Positions 6,118-8,159 of a stretch of DNA of 8,159 bases are shown here, piece by piece; the first letter of the stretch is position 1, and each line of letters begins with the position of its first letter. The notes under the pieces were generated by a model that was not told where the DNA came from, did not search any database, and saw only the letters and a list, made by a program, of their open reading frames with translations. The DNA is from Bacteroidota bacterium (GTDB taxonomy: Bacteria; Bacteroidota; Bacteroidia; Flavobacteriales; Weeksellaceae), in the NCBI GenBank assembly GCA_023419095.1, contig JAEZYN010000127.1, forward strand, positions 1 to 8,159, read 5' to 3'. A program made the translations under genes and the position numbers.

Positions 6118-8159
6118 CTACTTCACCGGCTTCACAGAAATTGCGTAACCACCACTTCTTGCAAGTTTCATCGGCAGTTTCGATTTGCTGGTGACCGTTT
6201 TTTTATAGATTTTGTATGATTGCGGATTGTTGATATAATCAGCATCATCACCGTCGGCATATACGGTTGCTTCGTACTTTTTGCCTTTCGGAAGGAAAGA
6301 GAAATCTACGGTATAATTTCTCGCATTTTCGTCTGTAATTCCGCCAACATACCACTCATCCTTACCTTTTGCTTTTCTGGCTGTGTGGATGTAATCGCCA
6401 GGTTCTGCTGAAAGGATTTTCGTATCATCCCAATCTACCGCAACGTCCTTGATGAACTGGAAAGCGTCTAAATGTTTCGCGTAGTTTTCCGGTAAATCTG
6501 CCGCCATCTGCAGCGGAGAATACATCACAACATATAATGCCATTTGCTTCACAAGCGTAGTTTTCACGAATCTTGTGTCGCCAGGGAAATAATAATCGAG
6601 TTTGGTCTGGAAGATTCCCGGCGTATAATCCATCGGCCCGCCCATAAATCTGGTGAAGGGAAGAATGGTCTGATGATCCGGATTGTTTCCGCCAAAAGCT
6701 TCGAACTCTGTTCCGCGCGCGGCTTCAGCAGCAATCCAGTTCGGATATGTACGGCTTAAACCCGTTGGACGAACAGATTCGTGCGAGTTTACCATGATTT
6801 TATACTCGTTGGCCTTCTCTGCGATTCTTAAGTAATGGTTAATCGTCCACTGTGAGTAATGATGCTCGCCACGGGGAATAATATTTCCTACATAGCCCGT
6901 TTTCACCGATGGATAATCGTATTTATTCATGAGTTGAAAAGCCTTGTCCGCCCATCTTTCGTAATTGGTTGCAGAACCCGAAGTTTCGTGGTGCATCATG
7001 AGTTTCATGCCTTTGGAATGGGCATAATCATTCAGCATTTTAATGTCGAAATCCGGATAAGGCGTGATGAAATCGAAAACGAATTCTTTGCTGTGCCCGA
7101 ACCAGTCTTCCCAGCCCACATTCCAGCCTTCAATAAGCAGCGCATCAAAACCGTGTGCCGAGGCGAAGTCAATATATTCTTTCACCTTGGTGTTGTTGGC
7201 TGCGTGTTTTCCGTTGGGCGTCAGTTTAGAAAAATCGGTTTTTCCGATGTGAACATTGTTGGCGGTTGAATACGACCAGTTCGATTTTCCGATGATCATT
7301 TCCCACCAAACCCCCATATATTTTGTGGGTTTGATGTACGAAGTGTCCTTGTATTCGGTCGGTTCGTTCAGGTTGAAAATCATTTTTGAAGCGAGTACTT
7401 CTTCCGCTTTTGGCGAAACGATGATCGTTCTCCACGGCGAAACCGCAGGTGTTTGGATATAGCCTTTCGCACCCTGCGCATCCGGCGTCAAATGGGTTTT
7501 GAACTTAAAATTTGCCGCATCCAGTTCAAGATTTGAAGCCGGATAATTGATTACCGCTGCTTCCGCGATATTTACATACAGTTGGTCTTTGCCTTCTTTT
7601 TTAAGCATCAAAGGCGTCTGGACAGCATTTTTAATTAAAGACTGTGATGCATTTCCGTCGTAAGAAGTCGGCCATTTTGCAGGAACTTCCGAAAGATTTG
7701 AGGTTTGAGTCTGGTACTCCTGGGAATCGTAATCCCCGGCAAGCCACCACGCTTTCATGTCCGTTGGAAGATCAATTTCCGAATCTTCTTCACGGATGAT
7801 AAAGTAGTTAAGGTTTTTCTGCTCCGGAAACTCATATCTAAAGCCCAACCCATCATTGAAAAGCCTGAATTTCAAAACAATATGTCGTTCATTTTCCGGC
7901 TGATCCAATGTTACAGCCAGTTCGTTATAATGATTGACATACGACTTCTTTTCGCCCATAATAGGCTCCCAGCTTTCGTTTTTGGAAGCAAACTTTTCTG
8001 CAGTTTTGGTAAAACCGCTGTCGAGGTTTTTCCCTTTCTGGTCTTTATTTTCGATTTCTGAGGCAAACTGAATGTCGCCATCACGCAAAAGTCTTAACCC
8101 TAATTTTGAATCTTCAACCACGGTTTTTCCCTGGTATGTAAGGTTGTAAAAAGGAACGC
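6118..8159 (-). CDS. GH97 alpha-glucosidase (SusB-like, inverting type), 5' end missing
   Basis: Glycoside hydrolase family 97 enzyme that should release glucose from the non-reducing ends of maltooligosaccharides in the periplasm. The frame is open to the right edge: the last codons read VPFYNLTYQGKT just before VVEDSKLGLRLL, a normal internal part of the N-terminal beta-sandwich. The real start and any signal peptide are therefore outside the window. About 679 of roughly 700-740 residues are visible. Numbering from the GTG at 8121, the catalytic and calcium-site acids are Glu331 (IEGWN), Glu379 (HHETSGS), Glu448 (NSHESVRP), Glu466 (AAEAARG) and Glu472 (GTEFEAFGG). The spacings 48, 69, 18 and 6 equal those I recall for Bacteroides SusB Glu391, 439, 508, 526 and 532. 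The position of the retaining-type Asp nucleophile is occupied by Gly in VKTGYVGN, so the enzyme should be inverting. The C-terminal beta domain (about 570-667) ends normally. It is the first visible gene of the operon. Confidence 0.94.
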   Translation of the reverse strand, partial: VPFYNLTYQGKTVVEDSKLGLRLLRDGDIQFASEIENKDQKGKNLDSGFTKTAEKFASKNESWEPIMGEKKSYVNHYNELAVTLDQPENERHIVLKFRLFNDGLGFRYEFPEQKNLNYFIIREEDSEIDLPTDMKAWWLAGDYDSQEYQTQTSNLSEVPAKWPTSYDGNASQSLIKNAVQTPLMLKKEGKDQLYVNIAEAAVINYPASNLELDAANFKFKTHLTPDAQGAKGYIQTPAVSPWRTIIVSPKAEEVLASKMIFNLNEPTEYKDTSYIKPTKYMGVWWEMIIGKSNWSYSTANNVHIGKTDFSKLTPNGKHAANNTKVKEYIDFASAHGFDALLIEGWNVGWEDWFGHSKEFVFDFITPYPDFDIKMLNDYAHSKGMKLMMHHETSGSATNYERWADKAFQLMNKYDYPSVKTGYVGNIIPRGEHHYSQWTINHYLRIAEKANEYKIMVNSHESVRPTGLSRTYPNWIAAEAARGTEFEAFGGNNPDHQTILPFTRFMGGPMDYTPGIFQTKLDYYFPGDTRFVKTTLVKQMALYVVMYSPLQMAADLPENYAKHLDAFQFIKDVAVDWDDTKILSAEPGDYIHTARKAKGKDEWYVGGITDENARNYTVDFSFLPKGKKYEATVYADGDDADYINNPQSYKIYKKTVTSKSKLPMKLARSGGYAISVKPVK

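Noticed and set aside
6859..7269. 136-residue plus-strand open frame inside the GH97 gene
   Set aside because: It is antisense to strongly conserved catalytic sequence, with no family resemblance; it reflects codon bias of the real gene.
7705..8061. 118-residue plus-strand open frame inside the GH97 gene
   Set aside because: It is antisense to the GH97 N-terminal domain and has no recognisable motif or supporting context.
6118..8121. GTG at 8121 as the start of the GH97 gene
   Set aside because: Twelve further in-frame codons to the edge encode family-like beta-sandwich sequence, and no signal peptide follows the GTG. The gene is simply cut by the window.

Overview
The window looks like a piece of a Bacteroidota (Flavobacteriia) chromosome, probably from the Chryseobacterium/Kaistella group. 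The supporting signs are the GH97 and GH13 enzymes of the Sus (starch utilization) type, the AT-leaning composition, the lack of strong Shine-Dalgarno sequences, and a TAnnTTTG-type -7 box before the pirin gene. The genus is inferred from protein style only.

Layout. At the left edge, the C-terminal three quarters of a DUF808/YedI-family membrane protein runs rightward (3-686). It converges on a leftward pirin gene (700-1413) that has its own candidate promoter. Everything to the right is on the minus strand and reads as one transcription unit. In transcription order it holds: a GH97 alpha-glucosidase like SusB (cut by the right edge, 6118-8159); a cassette made of a REP-associated tyrosine transposase (RAYT) gene between two palindromes with identical arms (5407-6102); a GH13 amylase/neopullulanase like SusA (3522-5381); a small secreted NTF2-like protein of unknown role (2973-3500); and an SLC45-type MFS sugar transporter (1554-2942). 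A rho-independent terminator (1498-1526) closes the unit just before the pirin gene. I saw no consensus promoter inside it, and apart from the RAYT cassette the gaps are only 20-30 bp.

How it works together (inference from families). The GH13 enzyme would cut maltodextrins in the periplasm, GH97 would release glucose from the non-reducing ends, and the SLC45-type symporter would carry glucose or maltose across the inner membrane. SusC/SusD-type outer-membrane genes are not visible; if present they would probably lie to the right of the window.

The most interesting structure is the RAYT cassette. Its two hairpins have identical 15-nt arms and different 3-nt loops. The transposase stop codon lies inside one hairpin. 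Next to the other hairpin is an 11-bp tandem duplication that supplies the first possible start codon. Removing the cassette would leave an ordinary 40-bp gap between the two glycosidase genes. No RNA genes or CRISPR arrays were seen, and no gene-free stretch exceeds 300 bases; the longest is the 140-base pirin/MFS gap, which holds the terminator and the pirin promoter.
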